Shown here in pieces: positions 1-8,598 of a DNA stretch of 49,447 bases (positions within the stretch are counted from its first letter, which is position 1; each line of letters opens with the position of its first letter). Under the pieces are notes generated by a model that made no database searches, was not told the DNA's origin, and worked only from the letters and a program-made list of their open reading frames with translations. Source of the DNA: Bacillota bacterium (GTDB lineage: Bacteria > Bacillota > Clostridia > Lachnospirales > Lachnospiraceae); NCBI GenBank assembly GCA_023421505.1, contig JAEZTJ010000018.1:1-49447 (forward strand). Reading direction: 5' to 3'. The position numbers and the translations under genes were made by a program.

Positions 1-143
1 TAAGGGATGGCATTGCATTTCATGATTTGGGTGCTAATTACTATAATCAGTTCAATAAAGAGCGTAAAATCAATGCCTATTTAAAAAAGCTAAAATCACT
101 AGGTTGGCAAGGATCTACTGCCATGGAGGCTGAACCTGCTTAG
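1..143 (+). pseudogene. C-terminal fragment, possibly of a transposase
   Basis: An open frame enters from the left edge and ends at a TAG at 141-143, giving about 46 residues. It contains DLGANYYNQFNKERKIN followed by YLKKLKSLGW, a basic tail that reminds me of insertion-sequence transposase C-termini, but I cannot name the family. The body of the gene lies outside the window, so intactness cannot be judged. No gene partner follows; the next 230 bases are non-coding. Confidence 0.3.
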
Positions 144-832
144 TTTATAAAACACTAAAAAATGATATAGGGATAGTCTGCCCTTTTTGGCTACCCGAAA
201 GGTTTTGTTTCATAGTAATCCTATTAGGCTATCGCTATTAAAGAAAGAAAAATATAATATCACATCATGTCAATAATAATCGTAAATTTTTACCTCTATA
301 ATTAATGTTGTAAAATTCATTTATTGAATATGGAGTTAATTATATCAAGCTTTATCAAACGGTTATATGAGAATTAGGGTGATACAGTATTTATTCTTGG
401 ATTTGGGCCGATTAGCTTTTCTAAGGTAAAATGGAGATTGTTGAAAGAAGAAAAAAGAATAATTGCTGTAGAAAATACCGGATGGAGCATACAGGAAATA
501 TGGAGTTGAGGCAATTGATCTTTAGGAGAATGAGAAAATTTGATATGCAAAAATAACAGAAGAGGTAGCAATTGAACAGATAAGAAGAATGTGTGATTAT
601 GTAATCACGGAAGGCAGTAAATTCGAATTATACCGGTTGTCCACATATGATTATTTTATTAAGTGCATAATACAAAAGGTTATAATGGGTTTATTAATCT
701 ATCATTACCTTAAGTGAATACTGTATCCCAATAAAATGCATACAATTTGTCTCTTTTTAAAATAATGTATCAAAATATTAATTTTTGCAAACAGTATTAT
801 AAGATACACAGTATATGTTTGGAGGGATATAA
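144..832. other. Gene-poor stretch with decayed DNA
   Basis: No intact gene is visible. The AT-rich stretch contains the dehydrogenase-like debris listed separately and no clear terminator. A ribosome binding site (GGAGGG near 821) at its right end serves the leucine-rich-repeat gene. No convincing -35/-10 pair was found for that gene. Confidence 0.5.
378..600 (+). pseudogene. Remnant resembling a zinc-type alcohol dehydrogenase
   Basis: One frame reads GDTVFILGFGPISFSKVKW, then RIIAVENTGW, and ends in a stop. After a frame change KYGVEAIDL follows, again interrupted by stops. The order (GDTV, a G-x-G-P loop, an IAVE strand end, YGVEAI) matches the Rossmann part of medium-chain zinc alcohol dehydrogenases. 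There is no start, no catalytic domain and several stops, so this is debris. The family call is an inference from a short stretch. Confidence 0.35.
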
Positions 833-2311
833 TTGAAAAACAAGTTAATATTCTTTTCAAGTTTAATTATTTTATTGTTATTTCCATTATCTCTAAATGC
901 AAATGCTGACAGTCATACTAATATGAAGTTTAGCTCCTCCAATAGTATAGGTGGAGATAACAAGAAAGTAGAATTTCCTGATAAAAATTTGGAGACGGCA
1001 GTTAGGGAAGCATTAAAGAAACCTAACGGAGATATTTATGAAAGTGATGTAAAAGAGATTGAGGAATTAATCATTAATAATAAAAATATTTCTGATTTGG
1101 AGGGTGTTCAGTATTTAACTGGATTAAAAAAGTTAAATCTGAGGTTCAACAACATTCAAGATATCAGTCCATTAAGTAGCTTAAAAAATCTTCAATCCTT
1201 ACATTTGGGTTATAATAATATTTCAGATATTAGCCCATTAGAAAACTTAATTACCCTAACTGAGCTTAATTTAGAGAGTAATAAGATTTCTATTATTGAG
1301 GTGCTAAGCAAATTAATTAAACTGAAATCTTTAAGCTTATATTATAATAGAGTTAGTGATTTGCGATCGTTAAGTTCATTGGTAAAGTTAAAAGATTTGG
1401 ATTTATACATGAATAAAATTCAAGATATCAATACTTTAGATAGATTGGTTAACTTGGAAAGCTTATCACTTGGATTTAATCAAATAACAAATATAGATTC
1501 TTTAAAGAGCTTGACAAATCTAAAAACATTAGGATTATCTCAAAATAATGTTTCTGATATTAAGCCATTACATGGGCTTATCAAATTAATTAATTTAGAT
1601 TTATACGGAAATCAAATCACTGATATAAGTCCTCTAAGCTCATTAAGGAACTTGAACTATCTCGAACTATCAAATAATAAAATATCTGACGTTAGTGGGT
1701 TAGGGTTACTGGAGAACTTAAAAAAATTAAATCTGGATAACAATGAAATAAAAGATGTAAAAGGACTTGGCTCGTTAAAAAGCTTAGAAACATTAAGATT
1801 ATCAAATAATCAAATTAACAATATTGACGAATTAGGCCAATTAAATAATTTGATAAGGTTAAATGTTGATAATAATGCGATCAGTGATGTGAAAAGTTTA
1901 GGCAAACTGAGAAATTTAATGACTGTAGATATATCTCAAAATCAAATTAGCGATATTGCACCATTAAGGATGTCGGATACATTAGCCTTAACGAATATAA
2001 ATTTTTCTGGAAATCCTTTACCGAAGTATGTATATGAAGATAAACTATATCAACAGTTCATTCTTTCTATGCTTTTCCCATCTATAGAAAAGGCGATTGA
2101 AAAATATTATGGGGAATTCAGACAATATAGGAATGATGGAATTATTGATATAGAATCAACTCAAGATGGCCTGAGAATTAAGGTTGTATTAGAGACATTT
2201 GTAGGGCCACATAACCCGCCATATGGTTTAGATACGATTAGTTTTCTCAAAAGTGGCTCCGAAATAAAGGAAGTAGATTTTAAGCATCAAGAAGAAAATA
2301 TTAACCAATAA
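833..2311 (+). CDS. Secreted leucine-rich-repeat protein with DUF3888-like tail
   Basis: A 492-residue protein starting at TTG behind GGAGGG. Residues 1-26 form a signal peptide (KNK, then a hydrophobic run ending NANA). About 13 to 14 repeats of 22 residues of the form LxxLxLxxNxIxDIxxL fill roughly residues 95-395, as in internalins and SDS22-like proteins. The last ~95 residues (FILSMLFPSIEKAIEKYYGE ... GPHNPPYGLDTISF) resemble the DUF3888 family of secreted Firmicute proteins. I see no LPXTG, SLH or wall-binding motif, so it is probably released or held by another route. Such repeats usually bind proteins; the ligand is unknown. It is a single-gene unit followed by a hairpin. Confidence 0.8.
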   Translation: MKNKLIFFSSLIILLLFPLSLNANADSHTNMKFSSSNSIGGDNKKVEFPDKNLETAVREALKKPNGDIYESDVKEIEELIINNKNISDLEGVQYLTGLKKLNLRFNNIQDISPLSSLKNLQSLHLGYNNISDISPLENLITLTELNLESNKISIIEVLSKLIKLKSLSLYYNRVSDLRSLSSLVKLKDLDLYMNKIQDINTLDRLVNLESLSLGFNQITNIDSLKSLTNLKTLGLSQNNVSDIKPLHGLIKLINLDLYGNQITDISPLSSLRNLNYLELSNNKISDVSGLGLLENLKKLNLDNNEIKDVKGLGSLKSLETLRLSNNQINNIDELGQLNNLIRLNVDNNAISDVKSLGKLRNLMTVDISQNQISDIAPLRMSDTLALTNINFSGNPLPKYVYEDKLYQQFILSMLFPSIEKAIEKYYGEFRQYRNDGIIDIESTQDGLRIKVVLETFVGPHNPPYGLDTISFLKSGSEIKEVDFKHQEENINQ

Positions 2312-2314
2312 CCA

Positions 2315-2338
2315 AGGGGCTGTTGCAAGACAGCCCCT
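2315..2338 (+). terminator. Hairpin after the LRR gene
   Basis: AGGGGCTGT and ACAGCCCCT form a 9-bp GC-rich stem around a 6-base loop, four bases after the stop codon. There is no good T-tract behind it (TAATTAGTT), so termination may be weak. Confidence 0.55.
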
Positions 2339-2475
2339 AATTAGTTCATTGGAGGTGATTATTAAGAATAATTAATTATAGGGTATTATTGATAACCTTC
2401 TGATTTTCGACCAATTTAATACGTTTAGCCCCTACTCACTGCCTATGTACAGTGCATGTTAAAAAAGAAAAACAC

Positions 2476-2507
2476 TTGACAAAGCGACGCAAGTGTCGCA
2501 TTATAAT
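2476..2507 (+). promoter_or_regulatory. Promoter with palindromic operator for the TetR gene
   Basis: TTGACA (2476-2481) and TATAAT (2502-2507) frame a palindrome, GCGAC-GCAAGT-GTCGC (2484-2499). The spacer is 20 bp, longer than the usual 17. The palindrome between the promoter boxes is the classic place for a TetR-family repressor, so autorepression is likely. Confidence 0.65.
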
Positions 2508-2557
2508 ATAAATGATGAAAATAATTATATCATAAATGAAAAAGGAGAAAAAAGATT

Positions 2558-3109
2558 ATGTCTGAAAGAGGTGATATTACAAGAAATAAGATAAAGGAAG
2601 CAGCACACAAGCTGTTTTCGGAGAAAGGATTTAAATTGGTAACCATGAAAGATATTTGTGAGGCTACCGGTTTAAGCAGAGGCGGGCTGTATAGACACTT
2701 TTCAAGCACTGAAGAGATCCTTTTGTCCATTCTTGGAGCTAGAGATAATATAAAAGAGGATATAGAAAGAGGAGAAACAGCAATAGAGATACTTGATGGA
2801 TATCTTAAAACATATAAAGAAGAGATGATCGATTCGGAAAAGTCATTAAGCTTAGCAATCTATGAATATGCGAATCTTGGCAATGAACATATCTTTGCTG
2901 CCGGAACTGAAGCAGCTAGGAAGAGATGGAATAAACTTATTGAATATGGTATCAAAACAGGAGAATTTAGTGCGGTGAATCCGGAACAAATTACTGATGT
3001 AATGTTATTTGCGTATCAAGGTGTGCGAATGTGGAGCAGAATAATACCTATGAGCGAGTCTATAGCAGAGCATGTGGTAAATACGATAAGGCAGTTATTG
3101 GTAAAGTAA
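2558..3109 (+). CDS. TetR/AcrR-family transcriptional regulator
   Basis: A 183-residue protein, usual length for the family, with AAAAAGGAG ahead of the ATG. The N-terminal DNA-binding domain (residues ~8-55) has the pattern IKEAAHKLFSEKGF ... TMKDICEATGLSRGGLYRHF, a textbook TetR helix-turn-helix. The C-terminal helices form the ligand-binding and dimer part, which cannot be matched to a ligand by eye. Its promoter carries a palindrome, pointing to autorepression, and the nucleotidyltransferase gene 60 bases downstream may be in the same unit. Confidence 0.85.
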   Translation: MSERGDITRNKIKEAAHKLFSEKGFKLVTMKDICEATGLSRGGLYRHFSSTEEILLSILGARDNIKEDIERGETAIEILDGYLKTYKEEMIDSEKSLSLAIYEYANLGNEHIFAAGTEAARKRWNKLIEYGIKTGEFSAVNPEQITDVMLFAYQGVRMWSRIIPMSESIAEHVVNTIRQLLVK

Positions 3110-3169
3110 GGACAATAATATAAGTCATAATATCATTAATAGCATTAGAAAGAAAGGTTGGTAAAGGTT

Positions 3170-3955
3170 ATGTATAAGCATCATGAAGAATCAATAGAAA
3201 TTATGAAAGAATATTTTGAAAAAAAAGGAGCGGTTGCACTTATATTAGGTGGTTCTGTTGCAAAAGGAAATGAACGTCCCGATTCGGATCTGGATGGAAT
3301 GGTAATTGTTACAGATGAGGTTTACGAAGAACTGGATCAGAGAAAGGCAACGACGGATTACATTCCTGGATACTGTACGTATGAAGGAGGTTATTTTGAT
3401 ATTAAGTATATGACAAAGTCATATTTAAAAGACCTGGTGAATAAAGGAAGCGAACCAGCAAGAAGCGGATTTCGTTCAAGTAAAATATTGTTTAGTCATG
3501 ACAAAGAGATTGGCGAAATTTTGCCAAGAATACCTGTATTTCAAACGCAAGAAAAGGATGAAAAACTTCTTTCTTTTTATTCGGATTTCTGGCTTAATTA
3601 TTACTATTTTTTAAAATCGTGCAATATCGACGGGTATATGAAAATGAGGACAGTTGCAGAAATAATCTATGCTTTATACCGCATTATTTTGCAGGAAGCA
3701 GAGATACTTTTTGACTGTAATCGACGTTTAGAGAAACAGGTCGAAGCTATTTCCGACGATACGGCACAACTCGTACTGATTGGCCATAAACTGGAGATTT
3801 CTCAGACAGTTGAGGATGCAGATGCATTTGTAAATAAGTTTTTTGAAATTTCTACATACAAAGCGCCATCGGATGCTGCAGTAGTGTTCACAACATATTC
3901 GAAGGATTTTCAAGAATGGTGGAGAGAATACAGACCTAATATTAATGAATGGTAA
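3170..3955 (+). CDS. Nucleotidyltransferase-fold protein (aminoglycoside-type)
   Basis: About 261 residues from the ATG at 3170. An in-frame TTG at 3158 is rejected because the ribosome binding site AGAAAGG ends just before it. Near residues 28-44 lies LGGSVAKGNERPDSDLD, the G-S-x(n)-D-x-D active-site pattern of the polymerase-beta-like nucleotidyltransferase superfamily, which transfers a nucleotide to a small molecule or protein. A helical C-terminal half follows. The gene is downstream of a TetR regulator and may be controlled by it. The substrate is unknown; a resistance role is only inferred from fold and size. Confidence 0.75.
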   Translation: MYKHHEESIEIMKEYFEKKGAVALILGGSVAKGNERPDSDLDGMVIVTDEVYEELDQRKATTDYIPGYCTYEGGYFDIKYMTKSYLKDLVNKGSEPARSGFRSSKILFSHDKEIGEILPRIPVFQTQEKDEKLLSFYSDFWLNYYYFLKSCNIDGYMKMRTVAEIIYALYRIILQEAEILFDCNRRLEKQVEAISDDTAQLVLIGHKLEISQTVEDADAFVNKFFEISTYKAPSDAAVVFTTYSKDFQEWWREYRPNINEW

Positions 3956-3972
3956 TTAGATAATTGCGAAAC
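3956..3972 (-). repeat. 17-bp dispersed element, copy 1
   Basis: TTAGATAATTGCGAAAC directly after the preceding stop codon. Near-identical copies, inverted, lie at 19111-19127 and 41767-41783. Confidence 0.55.
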
Positions 3973-4044
3973 TATAAAGTTTTAATAATTGTATGCACAG
4001 CTTATACTATTCCTTCGCTCCAACGCTCCTATGAGCTTAAGTGT

Positions 4045-5331
4045 TTATACCCGTATCCTTATAACAAAGGTAGCACCGCCTCCTTCAGTATCTCGTATCG
4101 AGATTTTACCGCCGTGGCGTTGTACTATTTCATTAGCAATGCATAGTCCCAGTCCAAAATGCTTCTTGTCATTTCGGGATTTATCCGCCCGGTAAAAGCG
4201 ATCAAATATAAGCTTTTTATCTATATCAGTGATACCAATACCCTGATCCTCTACTTCAATATTAAGGTAAGAGCCTAAAACAAATCCATGCAAGGTCACC
4301 TTTTTTCCAGGTGGAGTGTAGGATAATGCATTATCGAGCAGGATAGCCAGTATTTGCTTTAAGCGGTCCTTATCCCCATAGATAATAGGCAACTCATCTT
4401 CTTGAAGGCTAAGAACCAGATTTAGATCGTTCTGTCTGAATAAAGGTAAGAAGGCTTCGTAAATTTCAACCAATAGGGTATCGATTTCTATAGGCTCTTT
4501 ATTAACCTGCCAGGTCTTTGTCTCCATACAAGTCAGTAGAAGCATATCGTCGATTAAGTGGGCCATTCGTTTGCATTCCGTATTAATTCCATTATGAAAC
4601 ATTTGAGCTTCAGTTGTTGTAGCAGAGATAGCTGCATTATTTGCCATAATCACAGCCAGAGGAGAACGTAATTCATGGGAAGCCGCAGCAATAAAAGTGG
4701 TCTGTTTACGATTGCTCTCTTCTATAGGTTTCAGCATTTTTGACACAAAGCATAGATTTACCAGAAATAAAGCAAGTATTCCCCCTAAGCCTAAGAGTGA
4801 ATATAATATTCTTTGCTTAATTATTAAGGAGTAGTAATTTGGAAAATATTGAAGTAATAAAAGACTTCTCCAGCCGGTATCAGTTGGTATGATTACAGCA
4901 AGTCCATAATAGATTTCGTTTTTCTCACCTTTTATCGTATGAATACTACTTTTTGTTTCTTCGAAGAAGACGGGATTTTCTCTTACATTAATTCCTTCCT
5001 CCAAAGCAAGGGATGTAAGCTGCTTCATTAACAGGTCACGATCTGTAGAGGACTGTAAAACACCCTTGAAGGAGATGGGACTGCCATTATCTACAATTTG
5101 TATTAATAGATTATATTCTGATTCTAACTGGGAAAGCCAACTATGCTTCACCGTATTTTCTATTTGAAGCTTATTAATAATTGTGCTCTCATGACTAAGG
5201 AAGGCTTCCAACCGCTTTTCTTTCATTTCTTTTTCTGTAGTTATTAAAATGATAATCATGACTATGATGAGAATCAATCCGGTCGATATAGTATATAAGA
5301 TAACCAACTTATTTCGTAAGGATCTAAACAT
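4045..5331 (-). CDS. Membrane sensor histidine kinase
   Basis: A 428-residue protein with two membrane segments (about residues 10-32 and 178-200) flanking a ~145-residue outside sensor domain that I do not recognise. The kinase core is complete: H-box ASHELRSPLAVI with the phospho-accepting His near residue 217, N-box LDNALSYTP, G1 VEDQGIGI, F-box FDRFYRADKS and G2 GLGLCIA. It lies 14 bases after the response regulator gene in the same operon and should phosphorylate it. A GGGGGG ribosome binding site precedes the ATG. The pair faces away from the transporter operon at 6309, its likely target. Confidence 0.92.
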   Translation of the reverse strand: MFRSLRNKLVILYTISTGLILIIVMIIILITTEKEMKEKRLEAFLSHESTIINKLQIENTVKHSWLSQLESEYNLLIQIVDNGSPISFKGVLQSSTDRDLLMKQLTSLALEEGINVRENPVFFEETKSSIHTIKGEKNEIYYGLAVIIPTDTGWRSLLLLQYFPNYYSLIIKQRILYSLLGLGGILALFLVNLCFVSKMLKPIEESNRKQTTFIAAASHELRSPLAVIMANNAAISATTTEAQMFHNGINTECKRMAHLIDDMLLLTCMETKTWQVNKEPIEIDTLLVEIYEAFLPLFRQNDLNLVLSLQEDELPIIYGDKDRLKQILAILLDNALSYTPPGKKVTLHGFVLGSYLNIEVEDQGIGITDIDKKLIFDRFYRADKSRNDKKHFGLGLCIANEIVQRHGGKISIRDTEGGGATFVIRIRV

Positions 5332-5345
5332 GGTACCCCCCTATG

Positions 5346-6023
5346 TTACGATAGTTCAACAAGCTGATAGCCCACAGAATGAATTGTCTTGATTTGTGCC
5401 CTGCAGTTCGCTGTTTTTAAACGACGGCGTCCCAGATAGATATAACTATCTAAGTTGCCGTCCTCTACAAAGGTGTCAAGCCCCCATACTCTTTCAATTA
5501 TTTGATCTCTTGTAAGGATTAGCCCCTTATTTCTTATCAGGAACTCCAATAGCTTAGTTTCCTTATTGGATAAGGTTACGGTCTTATATTCAGTTGTTAG
5601 GGTATGTAGATCAATATTCAGTGTAAAGTTTGAAAATTGAAGTGTACGGGTATTATTTATTTCTCTGGGTCGCCTGACTAATGCACGAATCCTTGCCAGA
5701 AGCTCTCCTATATCAAAGGGCTTTACCAGGTAATCATCTGCTCCGGCATCTAATCCGTCAATTCTATCGCTAATACCACTCATAGCTGTTACCAGTATAA
5801 CCGGAGTTGTAATATTCCTTTTCCGAAGAATTTGTAAGATCTGCAAACCATCCAGTAAAGGAAGCATTCGGTCCAATATAATAATATCATAAGCTGCCGA
5901 GGCTGTATAATAAATCGCATCCTCCCCACCCAAACTAATATCTACATCAAAACCCTCTTTTTTAAACGTTACACTGAGAGCAGTACACAGATCCTTATCA
6001 TCTTCAATAAGTAAAATCTTCAT
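5346..6023 (-). CDS. OmpR/PhoB-type response regulator
   Basis: A 225-residue protein. The receiver domain has the acidic pair IEDDKD, the phospho-acceptor Asp in IIILDRMLPLLDG (about residue 51), Thr in LVTAMSG and Lys in LVKPFD. The C-terminal winged helix (about 130-222) has the usual signature TLSNKETKLLEFLIRNKG and YIYLGRRRLK. It is the first gene of the leftward two-gene operon, with GGAGGG before its ATG. It probably binds the inverted repeats at 6170-6214 and controls both its own operon and the divergent transporter operon. Confidence 0.93.
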   Translation of the reverse strand: MKILLIEDDKDLCTALSVTFKKEGFDVDISLGGEDAIYYTASAAYDIIILDRMLPLLDGLQILQILRKRNITTPVILVTAMSGISDRIDGLDAGADDYLVKPFDIGELLARIRALVRRPREINNTRTLQFSNFTLNIDLHTLTTEYKTVTLSNKETKLLEFLIRNKGLILTRDQIIERVWGLDTFVEDGNLDSYIYLGRRRLKTANCRAQIKTIHSVGYQLVELS

Positions 6024-6041
6024 TTAAACCCTCCATGCCGC

Positions 6042-6105
6042 CAAAAATCTTCGAATTTGGGCAGCTCACAAATTTGCCGATTGAAAAATCTTTGAATTTT
6101 CAATC
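6042..6105 (-). promoter_or_regulatory. Two hairpins in the leader of the two-component operon
   Basis: Between the leftward promoter and the response regulator start are CCAAA...TTTGG (6045-6059) and a longer stem GATTGAAAA / TTTTCAATC (6079-6087 with 6097-6105). Neither is followed by a T-tract in the leftward direction, so they look like leader structure rather than terminators. Confidence 0.35.
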
Positions 6106-6145
6106 TACTCCCCGAACGATTATTAGAATTAACTCAACTACCACA

Positions 6146-6229
6146 ATTATAACATAGTAGCATGAATATCTCTAATAAATCTCAAAAAATTACTTTTTTT
6201 ATTAGAGATTTATTTGAGCTTCCTATAAT
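6146..6229. promoter_or_regulatory. Divergent promoter region with overlapping inverted repeats
   Basis: Two 10-bp inverted repeats overlap here: CTCTAATAAA (6170-6179) with TTTATTAGAG (6198-6207), and AATAAATCTC (6174-6183) with GAGATTTATT (6205-6214). A rightward -10 TATAAT lies at 6224-6229 and a leftward -10 (ATTATA on the plus strand) at 6146-6151. Neither promoter has a consensus -35; each -35 position is occupied by a repeat half. This is the layout expected for an activating response regulator serving both operons. Confidence 0.55.
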
Positions 6230-6308
6230 AAAATGATGGAATAGGTACAGGGAATAAAGTGCTGATTTTGAAGTAAATAAAAAATATATTGATTATGGGG
6301 GAAATAAA

Positions 6309-8531
6309 ATGAGGAAAGGATTAGGGGTTATCTTAGTCACCTTATTGCTTATTATGGCAGTAACAGGCTGTAGTTCTAAAGGTAAGAAAGATATAAAAGT
6401 TGACAAGACTTTAGAGGGTGGAATATCTAAGGGGAGATATGTTGAAGAGAACATGGTGTTTCCTGAGGGGATAGATCCTAAAGAATTTTTATCTATTACT
6501 GCTTCACCCAATGGGGATGTCGAGCTATATGCATACAATGATGGCTCCTATGAAAAGTATTTGTATATTGATGAGAAGTGGAACAAGGTGGAAGATGAAG
6601 CTTTAAAGAAATTCAACGATGTCGCTACGACTGGTTTTATGATTAGAAAGGTATTTTATGGGGAAGACAAGAAGAAGTATCTCTTAGGGGATAAACTTTC
6701 TGATTTTCATAATGCGTTATATCGATTATCTGAAGCAGATGAGTTTGAAGAGGTTAAGTTACAAAGATTTGAGGATATCTATGAAGAACGGGAAGTACCC
6801 TGGCGGCCGGATATAATTAAGGTATTGGAAAATGGTATGATAGCTGCCTTTTACCCATGGAGGGTAATCGAAGTATATTCTCAGGATGGACAGTCCACGA
6901 TTGGGGAATACAATTGTGGAGGATCCTGCTTAATGGCTGCGGAAGGGAATATTCTATATTACGCAGATCAAAATGACAAAGAGATTTTTTCAATCAATAT
7001 GGAAACAAAGGAAGAGGGAATTCCAAGGTCAATTGAACTTGGTATATTTGATAACCCAATATTAGAATTAGATAAAGGAATTGCTTATGTTAGCAATAAA
7101 AGTGGTATCCATCTGAATAAGGCAAGAAGCTCCATATGGGAGACATTGATTGAAGGCAATCAGAGCAGTTTAAGCATGCCTTCCGAAACGCTTACAGATT
7201 TTATATTTGTTACAGAGGATGAGTACTATATAGTATTATCGAATAGGGAGAATAGAGATGAGAGTATTAAGCATATTTTCTATGATGCAAATGTAAGCTC
7301 TGTACCTCCGGTAGAGCTTTCGATATTCTCAATAGATGATAATCAATCGATTCGTCAGGCGATTAATATATTTCGAGATGATCATCCGGATGTTGGGATT
7401 AATTTCAGGATTGCTAATTCAAATAAGAAGTTAGAGTTTTCATACGGAATAAAGGATCCGAAGCAGACAATTACGTTAAACGATCAGATTAATGCCCTGA
7501 ATACAGAGATCCTGGCAGGAAAGGGACCAGATATATTAGTTCTGGATGATATGCCGATAGAATCTTACATAGATAAGGGTATTCTTGAGGATATGGGAAG
7601 TGTTTTTACCCCTTTGAAGGATTCAGGCGAGCTGTTACACAATATATCAGATCCTTATTTTTTAGACGGTAAAGTATATACAATGCCGCTACGTTTTAAA
7701 CTTCCAATCATATATGGAGCTTTAGATGCGTTAAATGCGTCAAATTCCGTTGAGGAGCTGGCAGAATATGCTCGTAATAACAAAGAGATACCATTACTTG
7801 GACCAAGCAGCTACAGAGCGCTGGCGGCGTGGTTACTCATGACTTACTACGATCAGATCCTCAATCAAGAGAATGAAGTCGATGAAACATCTTTGCGGGA
7901 CTTCCTTGAGAATATAAATATAATCTCAGATGTCATTAATGCTTCTAATGATGCTGAAATGGTCTGTTGGGGCACAGGTTCTACAGGGACCTTTGGCTAT
8001 TGGTTTGACGATCAACCCAATGTGTATAAGAAAGAATACCAAACCATTATTGAAGAATTAGGTGAAATTTTTCCTTTAGCTATAATAAATGTAGTGGTTC
8101 AAAAATGGCAAGGATCATTTAGAGTAATCAATAATTCGTTTAGGGCAAAGGGTCTGATCGGAATAAACAGTGCTGGTAAACAGAAGGAATTAGCGAAGGA
8201 ATTCATAAAATTATTATATTCCAAGGAAATTCAATGTTATGATCTGAAGGATGGCTTTCCAGTCAATAAAGCAGCTATGGAGGAATGGCTCCAGCATACG
8301 AAACAGATTGGTACTCGTGTATTTAATACGATTGATGTTTCGTACCCGGATCTGAATTCCAGAAAAAATTTATATGAAAAAATATGTTCCGTGGATAAGC
8401 CTATGGTGAATGACATGACAATGATGGATATGATACTGGATGAGGCAGAGCGGTATCTAAGAGGGGATATTACGGCAGAGCAGGCAGCAAGCAATGCAGT
8501 AGCAAGCATTAATTTATACTTGTCAGAATAA
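6309..8531 (+). CDS. Extracellular solute-binding lipoprotein, family 1, with extra N-terminal domain
   Basis: A 740-residue lipoprotein: lipobox AVTGCSS gives Cys near residue 21. Residues ~340-740 match family 1 solute-binding proteins (SIRQAINIFRDDHPDVGINF, AGKGPDILVLDDMPI, ELAKEFIKLLYS), which feed sugars or similar ligands to an ABC importer. The first ~320 residues are an added region with repeated Tyr/Trp-rich strands that may form a beta-propeller-like sensor; that fold is inferred. The usual length is about 420-550 residues. It heads an operon with two permeases and is divergent from a two-component system, so it may bind an envelope-stress or nutrient signal. Confidence 0.85.
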   Translation: MRKGLGVILVTLLLIMAVTGCSSKGKKDIKVDKTLEGGISKGRYVEENMVFPEGIDPKEFLSITASPNGDVELYAYNDGSYEKYLYIDEKWNKVEDEALKKFNDVATTGFMIRKVFYGEDKKKYLLGDKLSDFHNALYRLSEADEFEEVKLQRFEDIYEEREVPWRPDIIKVLENGMIAAFYPWRVIEVYSQDGQSTIGEYNCGGSCLMAAEGNILYYADQNDKEIFSINMETKEEGIPRSIELGIFDNPILELDKGIAYVSNKSGIHLNKARSSIWETLIEGNQSSLSMPSETLTDFIFVTEDEYYIVLSNRENRDESIKHIFYDANVSSVPPVELSIFSIDDNQSIRQAINIFRDDHPDVGINFRIANSNKKLEFSYGIKDPKQTITLNDQINALNTEILAGKGPDILVLDDMPIESYIDKGILEDMGSVFTPLKDSGELLHNISDPYFLDGKVYTMPLRFKLPIIYGALDALNASNSVEELAEYARNNKEIPLLGPSSYRALAAWLLMTYYDQILNQENEVDETSLRDFLENINIISDVINASNDAEMVCWGTGSTGTFGYWFDDQPNVYKKEYQTIIEELGEIFPLAIINVVVQKWQGSFRVINNSFRAKGLIGINSAGKQKELAKEFIKLLYSKEIQCYDLKDGFPVNKAAMEEWLQHTKQIGTRVFNTIDVSYPDLNSRKNLYEKICSVDKPMVNDMTMMDMILDEAERYLRGDITAEQAASNAVASINLYLSE

Positions 8532-8598
8532 TCAGGGAGACATAATTAATATTATATGCTTCCGATCCAGACTGTGCAAACGGTGGAAGGACATTACA

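Noticed and set aside
3989..4195. Short plus-strand reading frames over the kinase gene end
   Set aside because: They lie antisense to the conserved G2 region of the histidine kinase and have no ribosome binding site or recognisable product.
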